Part shown: piece after piece, positions 49,369 through 59,604 of the stretch | How the letters are laid out: each line of letters opens with the position of its first letter | How positions within the stretch are numbered: position 1 is the stretch's first letter | NCBI GenBank assembly: GCA_012295225.1 | Contig: WMKK01000012.1 | Span: forward strand, 372,001-436,000 | DNA length: 64,000 nucleotides | Direction: 5' to 3' | Source of the DNA: Ostreococcus mediterraneus | Lineage: Eukaryota > Chlorophyta > Mamiellophyceae > Mamiellales > Bathycoccaceae | Made by a program: the position numbers and the translations under genes | The notes under the pieces: model-generated | Databases searched by the model: none | Seen by the model: the letters and a program-made list of their open reading frames with translations, nothing else | What the model was told of the DNA's origin: nothing

Positions 49369-50286
49369 CTAAAAGCACGAATATCGATCGTTGTTCCAAA
49401 ACGTCTGACGTCTCTCGCGCTCTTCCAGCACCTCTCGCGATGGTACCCGCCATCGTCGCACCCCCGCGTCGCAAAACACTCGTCTAATATTCACCTGCAC
49501 GCCTTCATCAAACGGATGCGAGCCGCGTGGAAGATTACGCAAATATGAAATGCTACGTTCCCGGCTCACTTCCCACGTCGTTTGCCCGCTCGCCACCAAA
49601 TACGTATGAAACACGAGCAAAAACCCAGCAAATATGAGAAATACATAAAAATACCCCAAAGCCAACACACTCGCATAGTTGTCATTCCACACTTCACCCC
49701 ACGTGCGATGATACGCCCCCGCACCGACGATGCCAGTGGCGGATATCCACGCGGCGTGCGCTGTCGCCGCCGTTTGCGTCGCTAAAAACATCCAAAACCT
49801 CCCATGGTTTCGCTCACCCACGCACGTGCCGACCCAAAAACAATGGTGGTCAAACCTGCGCACGCAATGCCCACACACCTTGCAGTGCTTGGCGCGTGTA
49901 GGAATCGCGCGGCCGTCGCAGCGCTGGCACGTCTCTCGCTCGAGCTCTGTCTCGCCGCTCGACTCGGCATCAGCCTCGTCGGCGTCGTCATCATCCACGT
50001 ACCCAGGATGTGACCCGACGACGCGTGCGTACGCGACAATGTTCGCGCATAACACGCACGCGAACGCGTCTCTCGTGCCGTTACGCGCGCGAGCGGTGCG
50101 AGGAAATAAGTCATTGTGTCCCGAGGTGGTTAACAGCCATACGCCAACCAAGTGAAACGTGGACAATAACGCGATGGAAATTGCGCGACGACGGGCGAGG
50201 GATTGCGTGCGCGACGCGTGCGATTCGGATGTATCGCCCGTCGCGCGCTGGGCGATTCGCCCGGCGACGCGCGCGACGTTTTGCAT
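49369..50286 (-). CDS. DHHC-type protein S-acyltransferase
   Basis: 305 residues, four membrane helices. The cysteine-rich domain is complete: CQRCDGRAIPTRAKHCKVC, then CVRRFDHHCFWVGTCVGERNH with the DHHC catalytic motif, followed by helix 3-4 and TTWE (in place of the TTxE motif). The enzyme palmitoylates membrane proteins at Golgi, ER or plasma membrane. The short N-terminus before the first helix is Arg/Ser-rich. Length is normal for the small plant-type PATs. Confidence 0.93.
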   Translation of the reverse strand: MQNVARVAGRIAQRATGDTSESHASRTQSLARRRAISIALLSTFHLVGVWLLTTSGHNDLFPRTARARNGTRDAFACVLCANIVAYARVVGSHPGYVDDDDADEADAESSGETELERETCQRCDGRAIPTRAKHCKVCGHCVRRFDHHCFWVGTCVGERNHGRFWMFLATQTAATAHAAWISATGIVGAGAYHRTWGEVWNDNYASVLALGYFYVFLIFAGFLLVFHTYLVASGQTTWEVSRERSISYLRNLPRGSHPFDEGVQVNIRRVFCDAGVRRWRVPSREVLEERERRQTFWNNDRYSCF

Positions 50287-50382
50287 GGCGACGAGTGCGG
50301 GCGGAGTGGATTAGTTTTCTGTTGAAGGCGAGCTACGGTACGGTTGCTAAAAATTGCTAATAATGATAATTTACGCGCGCGA

Positions 50383-52197
50383 CTATGCCTTTGTGGGCGT
50401 CGCGTACGGGTTATCGCGGTGCGCGCGTTTACCCACCGCGGGTGAGCTCGCTTCGAGCTTGTTGCGCAAGCTCGATAAGAGCTCGTTTGCCGCGCGGCGC
50501 TCGCGCTCTTTGCTCGCGCTTCGGCTCTGCGGTGGGTTCGGGCGCGCGAGTCGCATCGATGGCCTGGACACCTCTGCGGCGGCGGGAGCGTGACGCTCGG
50601 CGACGCGAGGCGGGGTCGAGTGCGGTGGAGAAATACTCTCCACGACGGATTCGCGCGCGGCGATGGCGGCATGACGCACCGACGCCAATTCTTTCTCGGC
50701 TTTTTCGGCGCGGTCCTCGGCGCGCGCCAAATGTCGTCGCAATTCCACCAGTTTGGATGAGGACGGTGACGATCGCTCAGTCGCAGTTGCGGACAAAATA
50801 TCGAGCGCGTTTTCTGCCGCACGAACGCGGTCCATGGCATCCATGGCGACCGCCATTTCTTTCGCCGCCGTTTCTTCAGCTTGCGCCGCGCGTTCCTCTG
50901 CCAACTTTAACGTCAACTTCAAATCGTGCGCGTCATTCTCCGCGTCTTCTACGCGTCGACGGAGGTCATCGCGTTCTAATTCAAGTTCTCGAATGCGACT
51001 GAGTGCGTGCGAGAGGTTGTCCTGTGCGGTATCCCGAGCGACGGCTTCGGCGGCGAGGCGCGCGTCTAAATTTGCTGCCGTACGCGTCGCCTCGCGCTTC
51101 GTCTTTTGCACATCACTCTCGAGCTCACTCACACGATTCGCCGCATATGCGCGGATATTTCTATGACTTTCTCGAAGCGTGCGCGGTGACGTCGTCGACG
51201 CTGGAGACTGCGCGAACGCCCGATCGCCAGTCGCCTCGAGCCGCTCCCATCGCTTTTGCGACGATTTTAATTCTCGACATTTCGCCTCAGCGAGATCCGC
51301 TCTCGATCGGGTCTCGCGTAAGCGCTTCTCGAGCGCATCGAGCGTCTTTTTCTGCTCAACTAGCGCATCCCGTGCGCGTTGCGCGTCGTACTTGGCTTTC
51401 TTTTCGCTCGCCAACGACGCCTCCAACGCCTCCGCCGTCACCGCCGCGCCGTCGCTCGTCTTCACCACGCGCGCCGCCGCTTCCGCCTCCGCCCTCGCCT
51501 CAGCGAGCTCCAACGCAAACGCCTCCTCATCCCTCGCGCGCGCATCATTCGCATCACTCAACGCCACCTCCAACGCATCCGCCCGTCGCGCCTCGACGTC
51601 TCTCGCGTCCCGAGCCGCCCCTCGACTCGCCACCACCTCCTCCAACGTCTCTCGCAACGTCCCCATCTCACGTCGCATCGCACTCATCCGTGCCACAGTA
51701 TCGCTCTCCAACGCGCGTCGTTCGTCTTCAAGACGCACCACGTCGCGTTCGAGCGCGTCTCTCGCCTCGCCGCTCGCGCGCAACGCCTCCGTCTGCGCGC
51801 GCAACAACGCAATCGTCTCCGCATACTTGACCGACATCGACCCCGCGCGCGCGCCATCGACGCCATCGTCGTCGCCGCCACCGTCGCCCTCGCTCGCGAA
51901 CGCCTCGACGCGCGCGCGCGGCCCGGTCGCGTCGTTGGAATTCAAATCGTCCGCGCGAGCTGTCACGCGCATCCACGTCTTCACGCGCGTCTCGTGCGCC
52001 CCGGTGACGTCATCGCGGCTCTCGGCGTGCGAATTCACGCGCGAAGTCGCGGTGATGTCGTCGAGCGCACCCATGCGCGCGCGCGCGTCGTCGTCGTCGT
52101 CCAAGGCGTCGTCTGGCGCGTCGTCGTCGGCGTCGTCGTCGCAACGGCTCGAGATAAACGGCTCGAGATAAATATATATCGCGCCGCAATCGGACAT
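50383..52197 (-). CDS. Long coiled-coil protein
   Basis: 604 residues. Residues about 120-500 are almost continuous heptad coiled coil (Glu, Arg, Ala and Leu with few Pro/Gly). The C-terminus is Ser/Pro/Arg-rich and ends NPYATPTKA. No named domain is visible; the shape fits a cytoskeletal, Golgi tether or centrosome-type protein. The first 41 residues include a poly-Asp run; an alternative ATG at 52074 would start MGALDD, and the AATATATATC at about 52169-52180 would then be a TATA box. It is head to head with the PPKL gene. Confidence 0.7.
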   Translation of the reverse strand: MSDCGAIYIYLEPFISSRCDDDADDDAPDDALDDDDDARARMGALDDITATSRVNSHAESRDDVTGAHETRVKTWMRVTARADDLNSNDATGPRARVEAFASEGDGGGDDDGVDGARAGSMSVKYAETIALLRAQTEALRASGEARDALERDVVRLEDERRALESDTVARMSAMRREMGTLRETLEEVVASRGAARDARDVEARRADALEVALSDANDARARDEEAFALELAEARAEAEAAARVVKTSDGAAVTAEALEASLASEKKAKYDAQRARDALVEQKKTLDALEKRLRETRSRADLAEAKCRELKSSQKRWERLEATGDRAFAQSPASTTSPRTLRESHRNIRAYAANRVSELESDVQKTKREATRTAANLDARLAAEAVARDTAQDNLSHALSRIRELELERDDLRRRVEDAENDAHDLKLTLKLAEERAAQAEETAAKEMAVAMDAMDRVRAAENALDILSATATERSSPSSSKLVELRRHLARAEDRAEKAEKELASVRHAAIAARESVVESISPPHSTPPRVAERHAPAAAEVSRPSMRLARPNPPQSRSASKERERRAANELLSSLRNKLEASSPAVGKRAHRDNPYATPTKA

Positions 52198-52452
52198 TCG
52201 GGTAGTATATAGATTGTTTATAGTTCTCTTAAGGCGTCAAATGTGTATTTAGAATTGTGAGACATTCTCGGACACACGAATAGTGTATTGGTGGTGCAAA
52301 GTGCTATATGACATATGCAGAAGGTTGAGTGCGGACTGGAGATACGATTTTGAAATCACGCGATGGCGCGCGCGTCACAACGCTGTGCGGCGCGGTGCAT
52401 CGCGCGCGCGAGTGGCGAGGCGAGAGACGCGCGCGACGCGCGACGCGACACG

Positions 52453-55398
52453 ATGCTCGCCGCACCGTTTGACGCCACGGCGTCCGACGCGTCCGGCGCG
52501 GGCGGTGCGGCGGCGCAGCGGAGTAGAGCGTCGCCTGGTGCCGCGGACGCCGCAGCCGCGCCGGGCGCGCGATGCGGCCACACGATGACGGCGCTGCGAT
52601 GGAATCAAAAGACGAAAATCGTCGTCTTCGGTGGCGCCACCGAGCTCGAGGGCGGGCACGGGGGCGATGGCGGCGGCGCGAGAGGCGATGGGGCGATGTC
52701 GCCCAACGTTGTTTCAAACGCGAAAGATGGAGGCGCGTGGGTGAAATTATCGGGTGCCACGAACGCGCTGCACGTGTTGGATCCGTGCGAAGGGAGTTGG
52801 AGTAAGCTTGAGTGCGGTGGTGATGTGCCGAGTCCGAGAGCGGCGCATGGGGCGGCGACGGTTGGGGGCATGCTCGTCGTGCACGGCGGCATCGGACCAG
52901 ATGGTTTAGCGGATGAAGATTTATATGTGTTGGATTTAGCGACGCGGGATCCGAAATGGCACCGCGTGCACGTGCGCGGAGAGGGTCCGGGAAAGAGGTA
53001 TGCGCATGTGCTGAGTTTTGTAGCGCAGAGGTTCTTGGTGGTGATTGGCGGCACGGATGGTTCAAAGTGCGTGGACGACGCGTGGGTGTTGGATACGACG
53101 ACCAAGCCGTACGAGTGGAGCAAGTGCAACCCGAGTGGGCCGATTCCGAGCGCGCGCACGTATGCGAGTGCGAGTACGCGGAGTGATGGACTGCTGTTGC
53201 TTTGCGGTGGACGCGGCGCCGATGGGTTCGCTTTGAACGACGCCTACGGTTTGGCTCGGCATCGCGACGGGCGTTGGGAATGGGCCGAGGCTCCAGGAAA
53301 GGCACCAACGCGCCGGTATCAGCACGCTACCGCATTCGTAGATGCGCGATTGCATATTACTGGCGGTGCATCTGGTGGAGGGCAGCTAGTGTCGAGCGAT
53401 GCGTCGATGTCGATGTTGGATACGTCGGCGGGCGGAGGCACCGGATGGCGCGGTCCAGAAGCGGACAGTAAATCGCAGTTGCCTTTTGACGCGAGTACGC
53501 TCGTTGGTCGTCGGTGTCGACACACGAGCGTGTCATATGGTCCGTTTATTTTCGTCTACGGTGGTTTGCGTAACGGCGCGTTGCTCGATGATTTGATTGT
53601 GTTGGAGGAGGCTCCGCGTGATAGCGGGACGACGCGCGCAGAACGCACGCGCGAGCTTTCGACATTGATTGACGCCACCGCGCCCGCGTGGCAGAAATGG
53701 CTTGCAGATACCGGACTGTCCGCAGAAATATTAGGCATGCAGTCTCCGAGAAATACTCGCGATTCGTTTGCGATCAATACGAACCGAGACGACGCGGCGT
53801 ATTCAAATGGATCTTTCAGCTCGCCGGCATCTCCTGAAGTGTCCGTCTTACGACCGCTTGGTGGCTCTCCGAGCTCGCCAGACTCACCAGATAGCATGAA
53901 CGAGGCGGCAGAGAAGGAGCTGCGTCACGCGAGTGCGCAAGAGGCGGCGGTGGCGCTCGAATTGGTTGCTCGGCGCAAGTTTTCGCTAGGAGGATCTGAA
54001 TCGGGCTCTCCCGGCTCTTCTGTGCACACGCCATCGCCTGCGTTCGGCCGAATGAGTTCGCCCGACTCTGCTCGGCGCACGCCCATGTCGGAAGTGCGCT
54101 TGCATCACCGTGCTGTTGTCGTGGCCGCGGCACCGCCTGATTCGGACTCGAAATCAACGCCTCGCGGCGTCGCGAGCTTAGTGAGACAACTGTCCATTGA
54201 CCAGTTTGAGAATGAGGCCCGTAGAATCGGCACGCCTGGAGCAGACATGCTCACTCCTGGTGATACGCCTGCAAAGGCGGCACGCGCGCGTCGGGCACAA
54301 GAAATGGCGGCACAGCCCGTGCATAGAGCAGTATTGGCGCATCTCTTGCATCCGCACACATGGGAACCGAGCTCGGATCGTCGCTTCTTCTTGAGCGCCA
54401 ACGCAATTAACGAGTTGTGCGACGCTGCCGAAGGATGCTTCAAGCGAGAAAGTACAGTTCTGCAAGTGAACGGTCCGGCAAAGATATTTGGGGATTTACA
54501 TGGTCAGTTTGGTGATTTAATGCGTTTATTTGCGGAATACGGCTCGCCATCGACGGCGGGCGACATCGCGTACATCGACTATGTCTTCTTGGGTGATTAC
54601 GTCGACCGCGGTGCTTATTCATTAGAAGTTATGACTTTATTATTGGCACTTAAGATTGAGCACCCGAGTCAGGTGCATCTACTTCGTGGTAACCACGAAG
54701 AGTCTGATATTAACGCCCTCTTTGGTTTCCGCATGGAGTGCGTCGAGCGCCTTGGCGAGGCTGCAGGGGATGCGGTGTGGCGACGATTTAACGCCTTGTT
54801 CGAATGGCTACCGCTCGCTGCGGTTATTGAAGATCGCATCTGTTGCATGCACGGTGGCATTGGGCGAAGCCTGACGCACATTTCGCAAATCGACGCCCTC
54901 GAGCGCCCTTTGAACATGGAGAATGGTGGCGTTGAACTCATGGATATTTTATGGAGTGACCCGACGGAGAACGACGGCATTGAAGGATTGCGGCCGAATG
55001 CGCGTGGGCCTGGTCTTGTCACATTTGGCCCCGACCGCGTGAAGTCATTCTGCGAAACGAATGGTATTCAAATGATTATTCGAGCGCATGAATGCGTGAT
55101 GGATGGGTTTGAGCGTTTCGCTCAAGGGCAATTACTTACGGTGTTTAGTGCGACAAACTATTGCGGCACGGCGAACAATGCCGGTGCTATCCTTGTTTTA
55201 GGCCGCGATTTGACGCTCTACCCCAAGCTCATCCATCCTTTACCACCATTGGCGATGGAATCGTTGTCGCCGTCCGATCGCATCGACGACAATTTGTGGC
55301 TTCAAGACGTCAACCGTGAACGTCCACCCACACCGCCTCGTGGTCGTCTCGGCCAAACTCAACCCATGGGATCGTATGGACTCATCAACCCAACGTAA
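52453..55398 (+). CDS. BSL: Kelch-repeat PPP phosphatase (PPKL/BSL type)
   Basis: 981 residues. About six kelch repeats fill the N-terminal half (KIVVFGGATE, MLVVHGGIG, FLVVIGGTDG, LLLLCGGRGAD, LHITGGASG, FIFVYGGLRNG). A Ser/Pro-rich linker leads to a complete PPP catalytic domain: GDLHGQFGDLM, GDYVDRG, LRGNHE, and SATNYCGTANNAGAIL near residue 900. This is the architecture of plant BSU1/BSL phosphatases, shared with green algae and alveolates. In plants they dephosphorylate GSK3-like kinases in brassinosteroid signalling; a cell-cycle role is reported in Chlamydomonas. An upstream in-frame ATG (52363) would add 30 Arg/Ala-rich residues. Confidence 0.96.
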   Translation: MLAAPFDATASDASGAGGAAAQRSRASPGAADAAAAPGARCGHTMTALRWNQKTKIVVFGGATELEGGHGGDGGGARGDGAMSPNVVSNAKDGGAWVKLSGATNALHVLDPCEGSWSKLECGGDVPSPRAAHGAATVGGMLVVHGGIGPDGLADEDLYVLDLATRDPKWHRVHVRGEGPGKRYAHVLSFVAQRFLVVIGGTDGSKCVDDAWVLDTTTKPYEWSKCNPSGPIPSARTYASASTRSDGLLLLCGGRGADGFALNDAYGLARHRDGRWEWAEAPGKAPTRRYQHATAFVDARLHITGGASGGGQLVSSDASMSMLDTSAGGGTGWRGPEADSKSQLPFDASTLVGRRCRHTSVSYGPFIFVYGGLRNGALLDDLIVLEEAPRDSGTTRAERTRELSTLIDATAPAWQKWLADTGLSAEILGMQSPRNTRDSFAINTNRDDAAYSNGSFSSPASPEVSVLRPLGGSPSSPDSPDSMNEAAEKELRHASAQEAAVALELVARRKFSLGGSESGSPGSSVHTPSPAFGRMSSPDSARRTPMSEVRLHHRAVVVAAAPPDSDSKSTPRGVASLVRQLSIDQFENEARRIGTPGADMLTPGDTPAKAARARRAQEMAAQPVHRAVLAHLLHPHTWEPSSDRRFFLSANAINELCDAAEGCFKRESTVLQVNGPAKIFGDLHGQFGDLMRLFAEYGSPSTAGDIAYIDYVFLGDYVDRGAYSLEVMTLLLALKIEHPSQVHLLRGNHEESDINALFGFRMECVERLGEAAGDAVWRRFNALFEWLPLAAVIEDRICCMHGGIGRSLTHISQIDALERPLNMENGGVELMDILWSDPTENDGIEGLRPNARGPGLVTFGPDRVKSFCETNGIQMIIRAHECVMDGFERFAQGQLLTVFSATNYCGTANNAGAILVLGRDLTLYPKLIHPLPPLAMESLSPSDRIDDNLWLQDVNRERPPTPPRGRLGQTQPMGSYGLINPT

Positions 55399-55462
55399 TC
55401 ACTATTAGCGATTTGATACACTCATGATACATACAACGAACGAACTTTTTGTATTACACTCA

Positions 55463-55978
55463 CTATGCGAGCACGCCGAACCTGCGCTCATACTCAGCGA
55501 GCTTCACTTTCATCATCCCATACTCGCGAGCTACCTCATCACGCACCGTAGCGTCATCCACCTGCACGAAATCTAATTCCAACACACTCATTAACCGATG
55601 GCCACCGTCCTCGACGATTTCTAACCGCGCGCCGCCGCCGTGGTGACACACGAGAACCGCGAACGCGCGCTCGGGCACCTCTGTCGCCGCTTTGAGCGCC
55701 TTCTCACACACCTCCGCGCACGCCCATGCGTCTTCAACCGTCAACGATTGCGCCGCGCGCAGTTCATCAAACGCCTGTGCGCTCAGCGCGCATCTATACC
55801 GCGTAAACGTCGACCGTCCGTCGTGTGGAATCAAATGCACCATGGCCTGCGCGCGCCCTTCGCCGTCGCGCGCGCGCGCGACGACGAGTTCAAACGGCAT
55901 CGCGCGCGCGATAACGACAGATTTACCGTCGAGTGCATATCCACGCAGCTCAAGCCGCACGATGGCGCGCGTCGTCAT
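55463..55978 (-). CDS. SAS-6/XRCC4-superfamily head-domain-like protein
   Basis: 171 residues from the ATG at 55978. A beta-rich N-terminus is followed by YRCALSAQAFDELRAAQSL and the C-terminal block ARLEIVEDGGHRLMSVLELDF, then a helix DATVRDEVAREYGMMKVKLAEYE. The LEIVE ... L ... L pattern then helix is that of the SAS-6 N-terminal head, which is related to the XRCC4/XLF/PAXX/CCDC61 fold. The long coiled coil of SAS-6 is missing or very short. Naming it centriolar is not safe; a DNA-repair PAXX-like role is equally possible. Confidence 0.5.
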   Translation of the reverse strand: MTTRAIVRLELRGYALDGKSVVIARAMPFELVVARARDGEGRAQAMVHLIPHDGRSTFTRYRCALSAQAFDELRAAQSLTVEDAWACAEVCEKALKAATEVPERAFAVLVCHHGGGARLEIVEDGGHRLMSVLELDFVQVDDATVRDEVAREYGMMKVKLAEYERRFGVLA

Positions 55979-56229
55979 GACAAAACGTACCAAATTGTGA
56001 CGGCATTCCAACGCGCTCGAGGACGCTCAAACACGCCGTCAACGCTACCCCAGGTGGGCGACGACGGTGGCGAGGCGTTCGTAAAACGTACACGTGTACG
56101 CCACGCGTCGCGTCGAGCGAGCGGCGCTGTCGCTCGCGGCAGCGACGCCGTGAGCGCGCGCAACGTGTGCTTCGTGTGGCGTAACGACATTTGGGATCAA
56201 CGCCACGAACGTGCGACTGCGCGAGCGCG

Positions 56230-57917
56230 ATGGCGACACCAGACGACGACATCGAGCTAGTGGATGCGTTGTTCAATGACTTGCGCGATACGGTATGCGA
56301 TGCAGAGCGGCGACGCGCGCGTAGTTTCGTCGGAAGTTTTCGCGGAGAATCGGAGGCGTCAGCCATACGGCTTCGACGTTATGTATCGAATGCGCGCGTG
56401 ATTCGCGATGAAACGTGCCACTGAGTGGTGAATTATCTGACGTGATTATTTGTATGCATAGGGGGTGCTGGAGTACGTCGATGCGGGAGATGTCATGCGC
56501 GATAACGGTACGTGCTGGGAGACGCAAAAGATTAGTCGACGCTCGATTCGAAAAGCCGCCGCTCACACGAACGAGTTCTCGCGACTGACGCCTTTATTCG
56601 CGTGCAGGTTTAGATGATGACCCGTCTGCGTTCGCACGAGCGCACGGGATGACGCAAACGCCGACAGACACGTCTGCGCTTTTGCCGCCAGAGTTTGGGA
56701 CGCCCGAGCGGCCAAAAGCCATCGATAACGCCGAACGCGTAGGCTCCAAGGGCGTTTCGCCACGTGCGGGGCCGTCTGGAGTGGTGCACGAGCGACATGT
56801 GGCGGTACAGGCAGTGGAAAATGAGACGGCGGGGTCGAGATACGACCCAGATGACGCCGAGCGCTCGTGTAAAGAGGCGGCGCGCGTGGTGCTTGGCGCC
56901 CGAAGCGAAATCGCGGCTCGTAGGGCACGCTTAGCAGAGTATAAGGCGAGTCATGCATCGATGAGGACGCCGACGAAAAAGATGGCGAAGAAAGCATCTG
57001 CGAAACAGGATACACCAGGGACGGTGGCGCACGAGCGCGAAGCCAAGGGATTGAAATCATTGAGCATGCGCGTGTGCGAAAAAGTGGAAGAGAAAAAGCA
57101 CACGACGTACAATGAAGTTGCGGATGAACTCGTGGTCGAGCTCAAGGCGGGCGTCCAGGAGGCAGATGGTCACGAATTTGATGAAAAGAATATCAGGCGT
57201 CGTGTGTACGATGCGTTGAACGTGTTGACTGCGTTGGAGATAATTGCGAAGAAGAAGAAGCAGATTTTCTGGAATGGTTTCCCGGAAGGATATGTCAAAC
57301 CAGCCGCGATGGATGCCGAGCAACCACCGCCGCCAATAACGCCGAAAGCAGAGCACGATACCGCCGACGATGACGATGATAATGCTGAATTTTGTCCCGT
57401 GAAAGAGGAAGCCGACCTCGAAGAGTACGAGAAGAGCGTGAGATATCTAGCTGAACTCGTCGAGCAACACGACGCGCTCGTGGCGCTTATTAATCGCAAC
57501 AAGAAAGTCATCGACAGCGGTGCGCCACCTGCGATGGGTATTCCTTTACCATTCATTTTGATTTCAACGAAAGCTGACGCGACGATTGAGGTGGAAATTT
57601 CTGAAGATCAGAGAAATGTTCACTTCGATTTCAATACAACACCGTTTCAGATTCACGACGGATTTCACGTCCTGACACACATGTTAAAGTTGCACAAGAA
57701 ACGGATTCCGGACGAAAACGTCGCACATCAAGATGTGCCATCTACGAGTAAAGGCGTCGGTAAAATACCTGAAGATAAGTCAATGAGCGAACGTGCGACA
57801 CCAGCCAAGCGTGCGGCGCCGTCGAAATCGCCCATCAAGTCCCGGACGCAGCAGAATAAGAAGTCCAAGACGACGCCCACCAAATCCCCACCTGCAAAAC
57901 GGGCAAAGAAACCATAA
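56230..57917 (+). CDS. DP: DP transcription factor (E2F partner), three exons
   Basis: The core is unmistakable: GLKSLSMRVCEKVEEKKHTT, YNEVADELV, DEKNIRRRVYDALNVL and LEIIAKKKKQIFWNGFP form the winged-helix DNA-binding domain with the DEF box. A dimerisation/marked-box region and a Lys/Pro/Ser-rich tail follow. DP pairs with E2F to control S-phase genes. The exon carrying this starts at 56608 and is in frame with exon 56462-56507 and a first exon from ATG 56230, whose donor at 56398 (or 56383) is less certain. Both introns have CTGAC branches (acceptors CATAG and GCAG). Joined length is about 507 residues; starting at ATG 56649 instead gives 422. Confidence 0.9.
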
Positions 57918-58014
57918 TATTCCTGACTGACGAACACACGATTCGCAGCGCTGTACAACGTTAGCTCGCCGCCGCATCCTTAATTGAACCTACTAGTAAA
58001 GTGTCTGTGGATAA

Positions 58015-58728
58015 TTACAACCTATCGATGATCTCCTGTATCTGATCGTTGGAATACTTTTTATACGTGGGCGCCACGATCGACACATCGACGTTCGTGG
58101 TGTTCACCTTTTCTTCCATCACAGCCTTGAGCGTCTTCAACGCCAAAGTCTCCGCCTCCTTGAGCGTCAAATCGTCTCTGTATTCCTCTTGCAACGCCGT
58201 CTGCGCGCCCTCGCTTCCGCTCCCAATCGCCTTCGCCTTGTATTGCACCGCCGTCCCGCTCGGGTCCGTGTGCACCAAGTGATAACCATCTTCATCGTGT
58301 CCACCGACGAGTAAGGCGACCCCGAACGGACGGGACATCCGCTTCTCCCCTTCGCCCGCGAACGACATCGCCAATTCGCACAACGAACTCGTACAGCTCA
58401 ACACAGGCATCGGCTCATTATACGTAAAGTAATGATTTTGACACTCCACGCGCCCATGCTCCACCATCGTCCACGCATCCGCGGTCAACCCACTCACCGC
58501 ACATCCAATGTGCGCGTCAATTTCAGCAATCTTTTCCAACGAACTCGAATCCATCAACGGCGACGTCGCGCGCTTCTCCACCGCGAGCACCACGCCCTCA
58601 CTCGTCTTAATCGCGATCGCCGTCGACCCGAGCTTGATAGCCTCAATGGCATACTCTACTTGAAACAATCGCCCCTCGGGTGAGAACGTGTTCACCCCGC
58701 GATCATACTCGCTGCGCGTCTGAAACAT
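58015..58728 (-). CDS. PAE: 20S proteasome subunit alpha-5
   Basis: 237 residues. The start [20 protein letters not shown], then [20 protein letters not shown] is the alpha-5 signature, with the N-terminal gate tail and helix H0. The body is collinear with plant PAE to the end. It is a structural ring subunit with no active site. The start at 58728 was chosen over an in-frame upstream codon because it matches the family start exactly. Confidence 0.96.
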   Translation of the reverse strand: MFQTRSEYDRGVNTFSPEGRLFQVEYAIEAIKLGSTAIAIKTSEGVVLAVEKRATSPLMDSSSLEKIAEIDAHIGCAVSGLTADAWTMVEHGRVECQNHYFTYNEPMPVLSCTSSLCELAMSFAGEGEKRMSRPFGVALLVGGHDEDGYHLVHTDPSGTAVQYKAKAIGSGSEGAQTALQEEYRDDLTLKEAETLALKTLKAVMEEKVNTTNVDVSIVAPTYKKYSNDQIQEIIDRL

Positions 58729-59001
58729 CGTCGTTGACTCGAGATCGTTTCGCGATCTAACCAAATCTAATCAACTCCACGCGCGTCGGTGGGCGACGTC
58801 GACCGCGGAGGTGCGAATGCGCGAGGTGCAGACGTGCGAATGCTCGCGACGGTGCGTCGTGCGTCGGTGGGCGTCGGTAGGTGACGAAAAACCGCGCGCG
58901 CCGAAGACTGACGACGCGAGTGCTGGCAACGCGCACCTTTACAACCTGTCGCGCGCACGCTCGCGCGCCGTCCGGTCCACCCACACGCACTCGCGCCGAC
59001 C

Positions 59002-59417
59002 ATGGGCGCACCAAGCGGTGGGTCTTCATCGTCCACGTCTGTGCGCGCGCACGTATGGACGACGTACGGCGGTTGGTTTGCCGATCCAAAGGCGTGGAAG
59101 CGCAACACGCTAGGGGGATTCGTGGCGCTCGGCGCATTGTCGTTCGCGACGTGGAATTATTCGCGGAAGATTGAGGTACGGTGAATGAAGCGTGCATGGT
59201 GATGATTCTTTTGTTCGTTGTCGGCACTTACGCGGTGTGGATGCGCGTGAGCGACGCGCGCGTGAGCGACGCGGGGACTGACCTAGCGACGTTCGCCCGA
59301 GGGCGAACCGTTTCTCGCCGCGCGCAGTCGCGCCCGGTGTATCCGGCGCACCCGATTCCTTCGCAAAGATGGGGGAAATTTCCCGACGCCGATGACGCGA
59401 GCAGGCGTGCGGTTTGA
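59002..59417 (+). CDS. Small single-helix mitochondrial-type protein
   Basis: Exons 59002-59175 and 59328-59417 (152-bp phase-0 intron, donor GTACGG, acceptor GCGCAG; a CTGAC branch lies about 48 bp upstream), 87 residues. The join reads WNYSRKIESRPVYPAHPIPS. Layout: Ser/Gly-rich start, WFADPKAWKRNT, one membrane helix GGFVALGALSFATW, then the HPIPSQRWGKF block. Small accessory subunits of plant respiratory complexes have this form, and a complex I accessory subunit is my best guess, but I cannot name it. The first-exon stop without splicing (59184) would give 60 residues. Confidence 0.6.
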
Positions 59418-59604
59418 GAAGGTTGACGAGAGTAGCTGGTGTAAAACAGGATACAGAAATAATATTGAAAACGTCGCGCGCCTTGGATTCGTAAAATTGC
59501 GGCGGTAAGGACTTTTAATTTTGTTTAAGATCGCGTGAATACGTGGTGCCGATGTACATGTGTGTTGTTCGGGTACAAATGCGCCGTGCGAGATGACGGC
59601 GTGG

